Shown one piece after another: positions 11,669-22,981 of a stretch of 64,000 nucleotides of DNA. The stretch comes from Pestalotiopsis fici W106-1 (Eukaryota; Ascomycota; Sordariomycetes; Amphisphaeriales; Sporocadaceae), in assembly GCF_000516985.1 (NCBI RefSeq), contig NW_006917092.1:3178619-3242618 (forward strand), read 5' to 3'. Position numbers and translations under genes: made by a program. The notes below the pieces were generated by a model, which worked only from the letters and a program-made list of their open reading frames with translations, was not told the origin of the DNA and made no database searches. How positions within the stretch are numbered: the stretch's first letter is position 1; the number at the start of each line of letters is the position of its first letter.

Positions 11669-13084
11669 TACTAGGCATCTTTGAGCCTGAATAACAGCCG
11701 ATAGTATATCAATATGTACCTTTACGACTGTCACGACACATGGTCAAGCCATACCTACAAAGGTTAAATGTCCACACCCAGGTTAGGCGAGGTAGTGTAA
11801 AGAGATGTAACTGTGTATGCGCGTGTGCAACAACGATTCACCGAAATTTACAAAGCGCTGACTGTGGCGGCGAGTGCGGATCGGCACACACTGGCATCCA
11901 CGACATGCCGTCTTTTGCAGCTGCAAAGACGTAATATCCCAAGACCTGGGTCTGCCATGCATTTGTCTTTGATGACTATGCATGGGGATCCAGACCTCTA
12001 GATAGGATTCGATTGACATCCAATCAGTTTCTCGCTGCAAAACCTTATCTGGTGTCGTGGTCTAGTACCGCCACATTGATTACGTGGACCAGATTTCCTT
12101 GATGGCCGCTCGCCAGATCATGATGCAGACAGGCGTGGAAATCAATTGCGGATCATGTCAAGTGGGTGAGTCCTCAGACTACGCAGTCGGCAGTCGGTTA
12201 TTTGATGACTGCAGTTCTGTCCGCGGAGGCGATCATGATGTTGCAGGTTACTGCGTAGATTTGACGAGCCACAGATTTTTGGATGATGGATCTGAGTAAC
12301 CGCTCCAATTGGGCCATGTTTGGATGACTGCATGTCGTCTCACACCGGCGGGGCAGATCCGTGTGGGCGATCCGTCAGCCCTGCATCTAGTGGGACAAGG
12401 GTTGGGATCTTGAAAAAGTCCGAACTGACCTACGGAGTATCCTTTTTTCTTTTTCTTTTTTTCCTTCTTTACATAGCCGTTGAAATGTCTTGACAGACCC
12501 ATAAACAGTGCCAAAGCTCTAGTCTTGACGAAATGGTATCTGGTGTTTTACATGGCTAGATGCAAAATTGCGTTCCGAAAATAATTCGGGCTTATCGCAT
12601 GCTCATGCAGATCGCGATCTATATATATCTCTCTGACTATGTTCCACTGCATCCTTCTTTTACCACACCAAGCCCTTGGGCACGTCCTCAGATGCAAGTT
12701 TCAGATTTTTTAGATTCCGGGAATGATCCTGGCGTGTCCATCTGGGGAATGCTAGTCCCGGAGAATCTGCACATCCACGGGGGGTGCAGCCCGTAAAAGT
12801 AACTCCGATCACGGAACTTTTGGAATATATCAGCAAAAGTGTCATGGATTTGTTCTTGGCAGTGCACCGCAGTATTGCTAAGCACCGCTGTCCGGAATTT
12901 TACCTCGATAAGTAGGTGGAATATTTTGCCACCACGCTGACGAATCGTGTAATTATCTCGGGAACGAGGCAGTTTTCTTTTGACGTCTTTGGGGAAATAA
13001 TGTGGTGGTTCGTAACGACCATGAATGTAAATGATTGAAATGACACTGCTCCATGTATTTCAATTATTTTGAAGTGAGTTGACT
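11669..13084. other. Intergenic region between two convergent genes
   Basis: This 1.4 kb tail-to-tail spacer lies between the rhamnosidase gene and the regulator gene. Only short open frames without resemblance are present. Short CT-rich and T-rich patches occur near 12440-12475. Confidence 0.5.
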
Positions 13085-14389
13085 CTATGCTTTGCTCAAC
13101 TGCCCTGATACTGCAATGAAAACATTTTGGAGCCGCTCATGCAGGTCGGCCTGTAATTGGCGGAAGAGGGTTGCTGAGAAAGGAATTGTACCATTTGTTG
13201 CTCCGTGCATGAGAAACTCCGAACTAGACCCTGGAGACTCGGAGCATGGAATTCCAATGTCGTCTCTGGTTTCCGATCCTGCCATACTCCGAAGCCGCTG
13301 GAATAGTCCGGGCAACAAACATCGAACGCGATGCAGTGCCCCGAGTATCGCGTGCTGCTGCGTATCATTGACCGCTTCGCTCGTGTTTGTCTTGCCATCC
13401 GTGTCCAACAGGGTCGGCGGATCACATGCGACCTGCTCGTAGCGGTCTATTATCTTGAATAACACAATTGATGCCATAGCAAGAAGAGCGTTGTCTTGCG
13501 AACAGGAGCAGGCTATTATCTGAATGATGGACCCTATAGCGCGCTGATTATTTGCAAGTGTAGACTGGACGGAGCCCGCTGATCTCAAGGCATCTTGCCT
13601 GGCTTGTGCGGCCGGTGGAGTGGACTTGCACCACGAGTTTAAGCAAAACTGCTTGATGAGTTCATATGCTTGAGAGTGGCAGCGACATTGAATATCCGGT
13701 GATGGACTGTGGTAAGTCGAATGGTCCAGAATCGGCATTGGGGTCTGACATGGAACGGCTGGAACTATTGTACAACTCGGCGGAGTATGTAATTGGCCGA
13801 TAGGGTTGGTGACGAATGTTGAGGTCGTAGTTCCAAATAATGACGGTGACATATGGCTGTTGTCAAATGGATAGTTCAGAGTCCAATCAGACAGACTTGA
13901 TCCGATTGAGCCTATGCGCCCGTTGTCATCAAACATATCGGCGTGTTGGAAGGGTGTTGAAGCCACCAGAAACTCAGGCATGTGTGAATCCGTGTCAGCT
14001 GGCGTGACAAGACCCGTCGACTCAGATCGAAGATCAGGGCTAGAGTAGCCGTCTGAGCAGTCGTCACCATGTAGATCTGAAAAGCTTGTGATAGTTTGCG
14101 CTGGAACGCCCTCCCTTACAGTTGTTGTCATGGGTGTGGGTGATCGCACACGTCCGTTGCGCTGTGCCGTGTCGAGTCGCTTTGCAGCCTTTCGGCCTGC
14201 ACGACGAGTTGGCAAGTACTCGCAATTGATGCCCCTTTTAATACACCGAGCACATCGCGGCTTCTGCTTCGAGCATTTCAACTTTGAAGCTGCACATGCC
14301 TGACAGCTGTCGCGCAGCTTTGGGGCTGGGTCTTCGGCGACATTTGTGTGCCCATCTGGCCGAGAGCCTGCTGATATCGGCGTAGCCAT
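13085..14389 (-). CDS. Zn2Cys6 transcription factor, AflR type
   Basis: This intron-free frame encodes 434 residues, taking the ATG at 14389; the frame continues 10 codons upstream only through a TTG codon. The N-terminus carries a complete binuclear zinc cluster, C-x2-C-x6-C-x6-C-x2-C-x6-C, with cysteines at 29, 32, 39, 46, 49 and 56. It is framed by LRDSCQACAASKLKCSKQKP and the basic linker TRRAGRKAAKR. The spacing, the RDSC start, and the YLPTRRAGR-type linker match AflR-like regulators of the aflatoxin/sterigmatocystin type. The middle is rich in S, T and P. The C-terminal half (from about residue 240, CRCHSQAYELIKQF) is helical with several cysteines, as in the aflatoxin-regulatory domain. 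AflR proteins bind palindromic TCG/CGA sites and switch on gene clusters. No polyketide synthase lies nearby; the neighbours are sugar-degrading enzymes, so they are candidate targets. Confidence 0.85.
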   Translation of the reverse strand: MATPISAGSRPDGHTNVAEDPAPKLRDSCQACAASKLKCSKQKPRCARCIKRGINCEYLPTRRAGRKAAKRLDTAQRNGRVRSPTPMTTTVREGVPAQTITSFSDLHGDDCSDGYSSPDLRSESTGLVTPADTDSHMPEFLVASTPFQHADMFDDNGRIGSIGSSLSDWTLNYPFDNSHMSPSLFGTTTSTFVTNPIGQLHTPPSCTIVPAVPCQTPMPILDHSTYHSPSPDIQCRCHSQAYELIKQFCLNSWCKSTPPAAQARQDALRSAGSVQSTLANNQRAIGSIIQIIACSCSQDNALLAMASIVLFKIIDRYEQVACDPPTLLDTDGKTNTSEAVNDTQQHAILGALHRVRCLLPGLFQRLRSMAGSETRDDIGIPCSESPGSSSEFLMHGATNGTIPFSATLFRQLQADLHERLQNVFIAVSGQLSKA

Positions 14390-16157
14390 GGGGATGTAGT
14401 TAATTCGAGATAAGAGCAATGTTGGGAGGAGGCGTCAGTCATTGTAATATTTACAGGTTCTAGGGGAACAATAATATATAGATACCGGAAAAAAGACAAA
14501 AGATCCATCACTCCACGGGGATATGTAATTAGGCTCGATGCGTGTGCATGGTGAATAGATACCACATCTGACCCCATGCTGAGAGGCTTGGATTACATCC
14601 CTCAGACGCAAGCCTTCTTCATCCAGCTAGCCCCTGCCCATCCTGCAAAAGCTGCTAGTATTACCTCCAGGTCCCAAGAGTACAGTAGGACAGCATCGAT
14701 AAAGAAAGTGGCGCCCCGGCTGGCCTGTAAAGGGTCAATCTGACTATCAAAAGCTGACGAATGGTATTCGTCGAAAATTTGTATAGTAACCTTGTATGTA
14801 TTTATGTCTTTGCTGCTGCATTTTCATTCCCTTGACTATTAGCAATCATTACGGTATATTTTTCGCGTGTGCTTCTTTCTTTCCCGCTCTCAACCTCTTG
14901 CTTCTGTAACTTCTTTGTCGTTTTGCTCTTATTTCATCCCCCACCCCCGGGGGCTAGAAGTGAATCTGCTTACGATGCCTTACAGTAAAGTTACGATGTA
15001 TTCCGTAGAATCAATCCAGCTCGCCCCAGACCCCTCCGTGCTGTTTGGTGGGTTGCAAAGGACCCTTTGTCGCTTACCCTGCATCTGCATGCAGAGAGCC
15101 TTACATTGTGGGAAAATGGCAACAGCTGCCGATATCCCAAGAGGTATAGGTACATAGTAGCTGCCACAGTGGGTCATCATTTACGCATCTCAGGGCGCTT
15201 GAACCCCCCACCCAAAGTAGATTTACTTCACTCAATACAACAAGCACTAGTACCGCCATGTTCTCTTACATGGGCCAAAACATGACACCCGGGTCCCGAG
15301 CCGCCAGCGTGGGGATTGTGACGGCTACCTTGGAAACGCCAGGATTACAAAACTATTCCTGATTTTCTATGATACTATGAAGTAGGTAAATCGATTTCGT
15401 GACCTTTGGGACCGAGTTCACTTGCATGTTCCTCAGATGTCTAGTCGAGAATGCATGTTATTGTCGTTGACATTTACTTCTGAATCTTAATTAGTGTTGC
15501 ATCTTGGACGAAGTACAACATCTAGATCTATCCTTTCCTTGCGTTGGTCGAGAGCACACCTCTAGTATCCCGGTCAGTGGCTGATTAGCTGCAGATGATT
15601 AGCTGCGGTTGTTTGAAACGGCAATTCAATTCATGGAGATTGGACAGCTAAAGAAGCATTGTTTTACATACTATGTCGGAGCGCGCGCCGGGAAGACGCA
15701 AGATAACGACCCGTGCCGCACGATTCGGCTAAGCTGAGCTGAGGACCTTTATGACCGCTGTAACCTTTTCATAGAGGGTTGTTTAGTTTACGGACCTAGC
15801 CTAACCTGAGATATAGTGGAATTGAGGGACCAAACTTGCAATAACGAGTCTGGGATGTCGAAGCTGCCTAGGTAGGTAGTCAATCCACTCCTCATGGTAA
15901 ATCTTTGTTTGGCACACAATAACGTGACTTACATCAGACCTAACCATCAAGCGAATGCCATGACATGATTGGGATTGTCGGTCTCCATTTTCGTCATCCT
16001 GCTTAATGGCGCAGGCTGACTGATCTCTTTGTAACGCGGATCGAGTACGAGCATTTTGCTCAGTCTCATGACAAACAGCTCTATCGTCTCCATTTCTCCC
16101 CACTCTCATGAATGCTTAACAGGGCGTGGGGAACTGAAACACAGAACCAACAAGTTC

Positions 16158-16184
16158 AAAAAAAAAAAAAAAAAAAAAAAAAAA
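16158..16184. repeat. Homopolymer A tract
   Basis: There are 27 consecutive A residues. It may be a simple slippage tract or the poly(A) end of an old retroposed copy; no coding remnant was recognised directly beside it. Confidence 0.8.
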
Positions 16185-16288
16185 GATCCAGTCGATGCGC
16201 AATTGTTTCCATCGCACTTGTTCGGAAAATAATTATTTTTGTCCGATGCTAAAATACCAAACCATTCTCTTATTTTTTCTGATATGCT

Positions 16289-16624
16289 TTGCAAAATCTA
16301 TGTCCTAGTATACATGTCGCGTCTCTTTGCAGCACACTGTCCTTGTGGATACCCCATATCGCTGTAGATGGCCAAGAACGAGAAGTAGGTGGCCGAGTTC
16401 ACGCGACAGGCGACCGCTTGTATGGATTCGTGTACCAATATGATTGCGACTACAATATCGAGAACGACGGCAGGAATCCCATTGCCATCCCCATTGCGCT
16501 CATCTCCGCCAAGCACTTGTCCGCCTATGACAAGATCCAGGCCGGTTCCTCGGGGTCTTGGCCTTTTGACAATCTCGATGCGGCTTGCCAGAAAGTCCCA
16601 GCTCCAGGTCCCAGCTTGAATTAA
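16289..16624 (+). CDS. Possible small hypothetical protein or gene remnant
   Basis: This open frame of 111 codons has no ATG at its start; the first codon is TTG, and an ATG three bases upstream is in another frame. The last 70 residues look more protein-like than the surrounding frames: an aromatic and acidic run (YGFVYQYDCDYNIENDGRNP), the helix-like ALISAKHLSAYDKIQ, and a GSWPFDNLDAACQKVP end with a cysteine. No family was recognised. It could be the last exon of a small secreted protein whose first exon has decayed, or it could be chance. Confidence 0.25.
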   Translation: MQNLCPSIHVASLCSTLSLWIPHIAVDGQEREVGGRVHATGDRLYGFVYQYDCDYNIENDGRNPIAIPIALISAKHLSAYDKIQAGSSGSWPFDNLDAACQKVPAPGPSLN

Positions 16625-18546
16625 GTGGCTCTAGCTGATAAAGACAGCAAAGTCCCGGAGCGTCCAGTAAAGCATGAGGTTAAAATTTGCCAGTGGTGGA
16701 TCGAAAAAGTTGTCCCGTATCTGGTCAGTGATGGGTTACTCTTGCCTTTGGACGGACAAGATGATGCAGCGACGATAGTTGTCAAGGTCAAAGAGCTGCC
16801 ACGGCACTGACAACGAGAGTCAAAAGGAGAAACTGCATGACATTTCTTGCTTGTCGCATAGGGACAATCCCGCAACCCTTGGCTGCGCGCTGTTCTCTCG
16901 CAGTAATTGGACAAGATGAATGCATGAGAGTTGTCGAGAGCATATGAGTGTTGTGGCTCAGCGATGCACGCGGTTGTTCGCTGGGATTCACTGGGTGAAG
17001 GCCCTATTCAGCTGCCAGCACTCGCTGATCTTTAGAGCCATGTTAGCGCATGGCTCACCAATCGACTGGCAATCAATGACCTACAGGTAAGATATGCCCA
17101 ATTGTAGCCGTCATACGAGAAAAAGCTCGGAGGGCTGAAATACAGTATAGAAGAAAGAGGTCCACGTCAAATATAGAGATGCAATATTCTCCTGTCATAG
17201 ATGCAGCACAGTCTACGATCTTGATCATATCAGCTATTTCATCCTGCATTCTTGAAGTCGATGCATTGAGCAGTCGGGGTCCGTTTGGGTGCTATAATCT
17301 GTACCTAAGGGAGTTTTGCAGCCGCTAGCCTTCGCCGCAACCGCAACCAACAACAGGTTCCCATCGACGGCGAGTGAATGTCGTGGAACGAATTGAAATT
17401 ATAAGTGAGAAGTACTGCATCTGCATTCATCAGAGCGCCTTTTACATTCAGGTACAGCCTATGGAGGAGTTCTGCAAGACTTGAAAACTTATAATAAGCC
17501 ACTGTGCCTATGATCTTGAAGCCGCATGCCGTTAAAGTTTACTCTGGCATGCCAATGCGCCAGAGTGAAGAAGAACGGCAAGAGGCTTGAGAAGCGGAAG
17601 ATGGTTAATACTCATGCCCCCCTATGTATGCATCGCGCTTAACCCCTTGGTTATTTGTTGTACAAGATACGAGTAAACCACTGCTGTTGCAAAGCCCTGG
17701 AGCTTCAACAGTCTTATTTAGTGTCCTTTTGATAATGGCTCCTCTACTAACATTCGCAGGCTCATCCACATCAAAGCACAACTGCATATACATTCCAGTC
17801 GGGCGGCAACGGAATACCAAACCTACCCATGGATTGTGACATTTTCTGCAAGAGCTGCTTTTGTAAAAGATGCAAATTATGTTGCATCGGCGTGTTGCAT
17901 TTCCCCGCGATTATGATCATCGTCGGCAATCGTGTTTCTCTGCACTGGACAAGTCACCAGGTCACCCATGAGGCTAAACGGTGTTTCGCCCTCCGCCAAG
18001 CTGAAGATAGGCTAGGCCCATCACTGGGCTAAATTTACTGGGTTACTTTAGACGAGTGCCGACATATTAGTGGGCGTGTCGCATTGATTGTGCCTTGTGA
18101 CACTGCTACGGAAATCATGTTGACTGTAGCCAAATCAGGTTTCTTTTTCCAATACATACGGCCGGCAACGTAACGTCTGCACTGATTCGACTTTTTTGTG
18201 TTTATATCATCTTTATAAAGGCGATCATGTCATTCCTGGAAATATATTTTGCCATTCCATCAATCCCATCACGTCCTCATCCGGAGATGAATCGAATACG
18301 TCCCGAACGTGGTAAGTGGGAAGCCCGGCTATTTCAAAATGAATACTACAATCAGCTTATAGCTTGATGGAGGCGATAGATGAAACTTGTAGACTGGGTG
18401 TCTACCATGTACTTAAATACCAAGGTATATGGCAATGGATGAATATCTTGGGATGACATTCGGCCGTCCAGATATCGCGGCGTGATTGACAGCAATATCT
18501 TGAGACACCCAGCGACCTTACTTAGTCACAAGTTGATCGTCCCACC

Positions 18547-20248
18547 ATGAAATTTCTTTTGTCTATTCTTCTCATCATAGTGAGCTATGTTCTTCCTATC
18601 GCAGCTCAACTATCAGGGCGGGTGGGACCGACTACGTCTACAGCTTCCAAGGCCGCCAAAGTCTGCAATATCATGAGCTATGGCGGCGTCTCAAGTGCAA
18701 CAACCGACAATAGCGCCGCAATCACCTCTGCGTGGAATGCCTGCAAGAACGGCGGTCAAGGTGGGCAGGAAAAGATGATACGATCTATGCACTCTCAATA
18801 ACACGAATCTCGCAGTTTATATACCTGCTGGTAATTATGGCCTGAGCTCCTGGGTCACACTGAGTGGAGGTAAAGGTGTCAGTATCAACCTAGAAGGTAT
18901 GCAGTTCCTACGGAGCCGATGGCTTGGTGCTTGCGTCATGAGGTTGATCTCTAATAATACATAGGTACCATATACAGAATCGGCACTGCCTCGGGCAACA
19001 TGATTGCAGTGACTAGTACCAGCGACTTTGAATTCTATAGTGCAAACTCCAAGGGCGCTATCCAAGGTTATGGCTATCAACTCAATTCAGGGGGCGCAAG
19101 TGGCCCGCGCCTTGTAAGGCTCACAAAGGTTACTGACTTTTCGTTTCACGACATTGCGTTGGTTGACGGTAGGTTCATTGCTGCTTCACTTGCTTTCACG
19201 ACTTACTGACTTGATGCTCCAGCCCCGGTTTTCCATTTGACGTTGGATACTTGCACCAATGGCGAGGTGTACAACACAATCATCCATGGCGTGTATAAGG
19301 GTGGATTGGATGGGGTTGATGTTTGGGGTAGCAATATTTATATACATGACGTTGAAGTCAGTAACAAGGTAAATTGAACTCAAGCCTACCAGCTATATCC
19401 ATTGGGAAGGCCCAATGCTAATGTCATTCCGTCATGCGCAGGACGAATGTATCACTGTCAAGAACCCAGCAAACAACATTCTTGTAGAGCAAATCCATTG
19501 CAACTGGTCTGGGGGGTCGGCTATGGGATCGTTGGCAACAGGCATCGGTGAGTCATGTCAATCGGGAGAGAGTTCCACACTGTGAAAACTGTACTAACGA
19601 GCTGTCCGAGGTATAGATATCCACGACATTGAGTATAACTATATCTATACTCACCACGCAAATCAAATGTACATGTTCAAGTCCAACGGTGGAGGCGGCA
19701 CCGTCAAGAATGTTATTCTTAACAATTTCATGGGACACAGCAATGCTTATACGCTGGATCTGGATTCGGCATGGAGTAGTATGTCCAAGGCGGACGGAAA
19801 TGGTATTACCTACACCAACATCACCTTTGACAACTGGAAAGGGACAGCCGCGAATGGCGTGCAGCGAGGTCCGATCAAGGTCAACTGCCCCTCGGCCGTT
19901 CCGTGCACCAATATCGATATCAAGAATTTCAACATCTGGACCGACTCTGGTAGCTCTGTTCTATGGGGGTGTCAGAATGCTTACGGGTCCGGAGGCTGTC
20001 TCAAGGCGGGCTCGGGCGGCACATACACTTCGACATCTACGGTCAAGTCTGTCGCAAATTATCAGTACACTACAATGTCCAATGAGCTTCCGTCTGGATT
20101 TCCCGCTGGCAAAGAGATTCCCATCCCTTCACTACCTGCTTCCTTCTATCCTGGCAGGCAACCCATCTCGGCCATCTTGGCCAAGCGTGGAGAGGCGACG
20201 CCGGCTGCTTTGCACAGGGCCAGGAGGACGGCCAGTTCGAATCCTTGA
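18547..20248 (+). CDS. rhgA: Secreted rhamnogalacturonan hydrolase, GH28
   Basis: Six exons (18547-18760, 18816-18896, 18965-19168, 19223-19368, 19442-19547, 19617-20248) join in frame to give 460 residues. A signal peptide covers residues 1-20, with mature protein starting QLSG, as in Aspergillus rhamnogalacturonase A. The right-handed beta-helix is recognisable throughout: YIPAGNY (73-79), [26 protein letters not shown] (about 193-204), NKDECITVK (214-222), [11 protein letters not shown] (236-246) and [11 protein letters not shown]. These replace the NTD, DD, GHG and RIK signatures of polygalacturonases, as is known for RG hydrolases. The enzyme would cut the galacturonic acid-rhamnose backbone of rhamnogalacturonan I outside the cell. 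A serine stands at 241 where Aspergillus enzymes, as I recall them, have cysteine. The tail after FYPG is basic and unlike the family end. The symbol is by family likeness and does not prove orthology. Confidence 0.9.
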
Positions 20249-21178
20249 GGGGTGCCCAAGCGACTGCCACGGAAAGGATGTGGAAATAGGTCCGTCACTG
20301 TGCACCGGGTAGCTGCGGCCAGGCGGCAATGGTGTTTCGGGAACAATCTAGATATGTCAGAGTGAAGAAGAAAAAGCTGTCGTTGGGCTATGACGGTAGC
20401 TAGCTGAGGTCCGCGGGCATTTCCACAATGTATCGCCATCTGTGGAAATCGGGGTGTATCCACTGTGATGATGTGTTGTTACAGAGAGACCTGCAAGCCA
20501 AGAAACAGAGTAACGCGAGATCAGAAGTAAACTTCTTAGGAGAGCCAGTAACGTCCCAAATATATTCCGGGACGGCAATTGCTATCCACCAATTTGTTGA
20601 TAAAGAGGAGATTCTACACCTCCGAGCCCAGGATACGGATAGAGTTGCAATGGTCGATGAAAAGTAGTTCAGTACAAAGGAGACGTCGCACTCGAGTCTG
20701 CTCGAATAGGAGCTGATTGGGCTGGATGCAACTCCATCAGATCAGCTTATAGTCTCCTATCCCCAACGCCTACCGGCAGTTATCAGCTTGGCAATAGAGC
20801 AACTGATTGTGATAGTGTCGGTGCGGGGAAGTTCACAGCTGCCAATCACCGGATATATGTTGGCACTCTCGGATAATTTGTCAACGTTGATTTGCCTATA
20901 CCTATCAGCGCAAATCTTAAATCAATTCATACCTTGATAGATGACGCATATGCATGCTGAATGCGGGTCTCGTTTGTCCCCATCTGGGCCGAGCGGAAGA
21001 ATCACGTACTGAGTCGGTCTCATGATTGGTAATTCCTATTGTTCCCAGGAGTATATTGTTCCCAGGAGTGCCGAAAGAATAAGTGCTCGAAGAAGCCCCG
21101 GTTCTCCCAGAGCGACCTTGTTCTTTAGTTGGGAAAACCTGATCGCAGTTGTGAAGCGCCACGATATTCTTGCAAACC
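20249..21178. other. Intergenic region
   Basis: This 0.9 kb holds the 3' flank of the rhamnogalacturonase gene and the promoter of the esterase gene. A short direct repeat (tattgttcccaggagt) occurs near 21039-21069. No gene is seen. Confidence 0.5.
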
Positions 21179-22279
21179 ATGCCTATTATGGCACCGATGG
21201 CTCTAATATGCATTGCTTTGATTCTTGCGTCAACGGGTCTTGGTAGCCCGATATCTGGGCGCTCGCAAGACCGCCGACGCCCCATAATGCTCGATAGCTC
21301 CGGAGGCTTCAACGTTGGAGGTAAAATCATCTCTGACCCCAGGTTCCCCAACCTTACGCTTTCGTGCGACCATGGATATATGGAATACTTCATCCCTTAT
21401 ACGCCACGAAAGACGAGTCTCGTAATGTGGCACAGTTCCAGCACCCAGACCTTTCAGAACCGCTGGGACGGTGGCCCTGGGTTCAAGGATATATTCTTGA
21501 GGCGCAACTATCCAGTCTACCTCTGGGATGGGCCCAGAGTCGGACGCGCGAACTGGGGTTGTGACCCTGATACCTATACACCTTCTTACCGAGACCAAGG
21601 CAACTTTGCTGCGTGGAACTTTGGACCTTACTACAAGAACTGGTGGCCAGACACCCAGTTTCCGAAAGAAGACGATGAGGCCTGGCTGCAGGCCACGCGA
21701 TCGCGCTACGTAGAGTACGACAGTGATGAGAATGTCGAACTGCATTCCCACACGGCAGCAGTTGGTGCCGACTCGGGCAAACTCGGCGAGGACATTGTGT
21801 ACCTGACCAACTCGGCGTCGGGGGTTCGCGCACTGATGACGGCGGTCAAGAGTAACACGACCAATATCAAGGCCATTGTATGTTTCGAAGGCTATGGATA
21901 TGTGTATCCCGACAATGCCAACGTCACGGCTGGCACGTCACCATTCGGCGGCGGCTACGGTCCCTACATTGTGCCGCTCGAAGACTTTAAGAAGCTGGCT
22001 AAGCTCACAGCCGTCCTGTTCTACTGGTCCGACCACAGGGACGAATCCTACACCTTTTTGAAGCAGTCGCGACAGGTTGCTGCGCTCATCAATCTGTACG
22101 GCGGCAACGCGCACGTGGTCAAGTTGGGCGATGACTTGGGGTTCAAGGGCAGTACTCACGTTGCATTCGCGGATATGGATAATGAAAAGATTGCGGACCA
22201 TCTGGAAGATTTCTTGGACCAGAACGATCTGACGGGCTATGCAGGGGGGTCGGATTCACGGTCTAAGACGAGGAGGTAA
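21179..22279 (+). CDS. Secreted alpha/beta hydrolase, esterase-713-like
   Basis: This single exon encodes 366 residues from the ATG at 21179. Codons upstream in frame reach only TTG, and a signal peptide starts at this ATG (MPIMAPMALICIALILASTG, then LGSPIS). The body fits the alpha/beta hydrolase fold of the esterase-713 group: the strand LVMWHSSSTQ with an oxyanion-type loop, GFKDIFLRRNYPVYLWDGPR, a strand then TNSASG with the candidate nucleophile Ser212, AIVCFEG with the candidate acid Glu237, and KGSTHVAFADMDN with the candidate His327. The Ser-Glu-His order and spacing agree with bacterial esterase 713. The natural ester is unknown. The gene follows a rhamnogalacturonase and precedes a sugar porter, all on the plus strand, so removal of an acetyl, feruloyl or aglycone ester from a pectin-derived substrate is a reasonable guess but not shown. 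Confidence 0.77.
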   Translation: MPIMAPMALICIALILASTGLGSPISGRSQDRRRPIMLDSSGGFNVGGKIISDPRFPNLTLSCDHGYMEYFIPYTPRKTSLVMWHSSSTQTFQNRWDGGPGFKDIFLRRNYPVYLWDGPRVGRANWGCDPDTYTPSYRDQGNFAAWNFGPYYKNWWPDTQFPKEDDEAWLQATRSRYVEYDSDENVELHSHTAAVGADSGKLGEDIVYLTNSASGVRALMTAVKSNTTNIKAIVCFEGYGYVYPDNANVTAGTSPFGGGYGPYIVPLEDFKKLAKLTAVLFYWSDHRDESYTFLKQSRQVAALINLYGGNAHVVKLGDDLGFKGSTHVAFADMDNEKIADHLEDFLDQNDLTGYAGGSDSRSKTRR

Positions 22280-22981
22280 CCGTGTGCCAGATCGTTCAAC
22301 ATGTGCATGAGTCGCTGGGGATGTTGTGGTTGTTATGGATGAGATGAGTGGTGTGTAGCAGGAGTAGTAACGCAGCCTGAGAAACAGATGTGACATAATT
22401 CATGCATTTCGTTATTCTCACGGGCTTGAGCTGATCTGGACACTGTGTCTACGGGACACCTCGATTACTGCCCGTTTTTGGGTCAGGATGGTCTGGAATT
22501 CCCCTTTTCTTTTCTGGTGGTCGATTAGACAGTCGATAATTCTAGCAATGACAGTGATGTACAACGGTAGCATTTGATCAGATGCTGTTGCAATGGTCGC
22601 AGTGATGCTGGGTATCTGCCTACATACAGCGCGACACGCTTCAGCTCGTCGACCCGCTGCAGGTACACAGAGCCCGTTCCCAGCCACTAAAATCGCCCCA
22701 ATCCAACGGAGCCCCCACCCCGTTGGTGTCACTCCCCACGGGGTCGGCCACCCTGAGTTCCTGGCAGCAGTAGTCACGATTTACTTGCTCAATGTCGATT
22801 CCCTTATCTCGGCCATCAATCGTAATCGAGTGCTGATTCTTGCCACCACGAGACGAAATTTCTTCTACCCTGCAAAGGCTTCATTGCTCCCGTCACAGCC
22901 TAAGTGCATGCCTGTTGGCTGGCGTCTGACCCACGTAGACGTGTCTCCAGCCAGCGACATTCCGACTTGGACTCGGGCAAG
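22280..22981. other. Intergenic region upstream of the sugar porter
   Basis: This 0.7 kb separates two genes on the same strand. A frame open upstream of the porter start (from 22904) has no ATG-supported extension. A short near-palindrome, CACCCCGTTGG...CCCCACGGGGT, lies around 22717-22744. Confidence 0.5.

Larger units (their letters stand above)
14390..18546. other. Long divergent intergenic region with simple repeats
   Basis: About 4.2 kb lies between the starts of the AflR-type regulator (minus) and the rhamnogalacturonase (plus). It holds a 27-base A tract, one possible short gene (16289-16624) and a CCTAGGTAGGTAG motif at 15867-15879. Nothing else supportable is seen. Confidence 0.5.
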
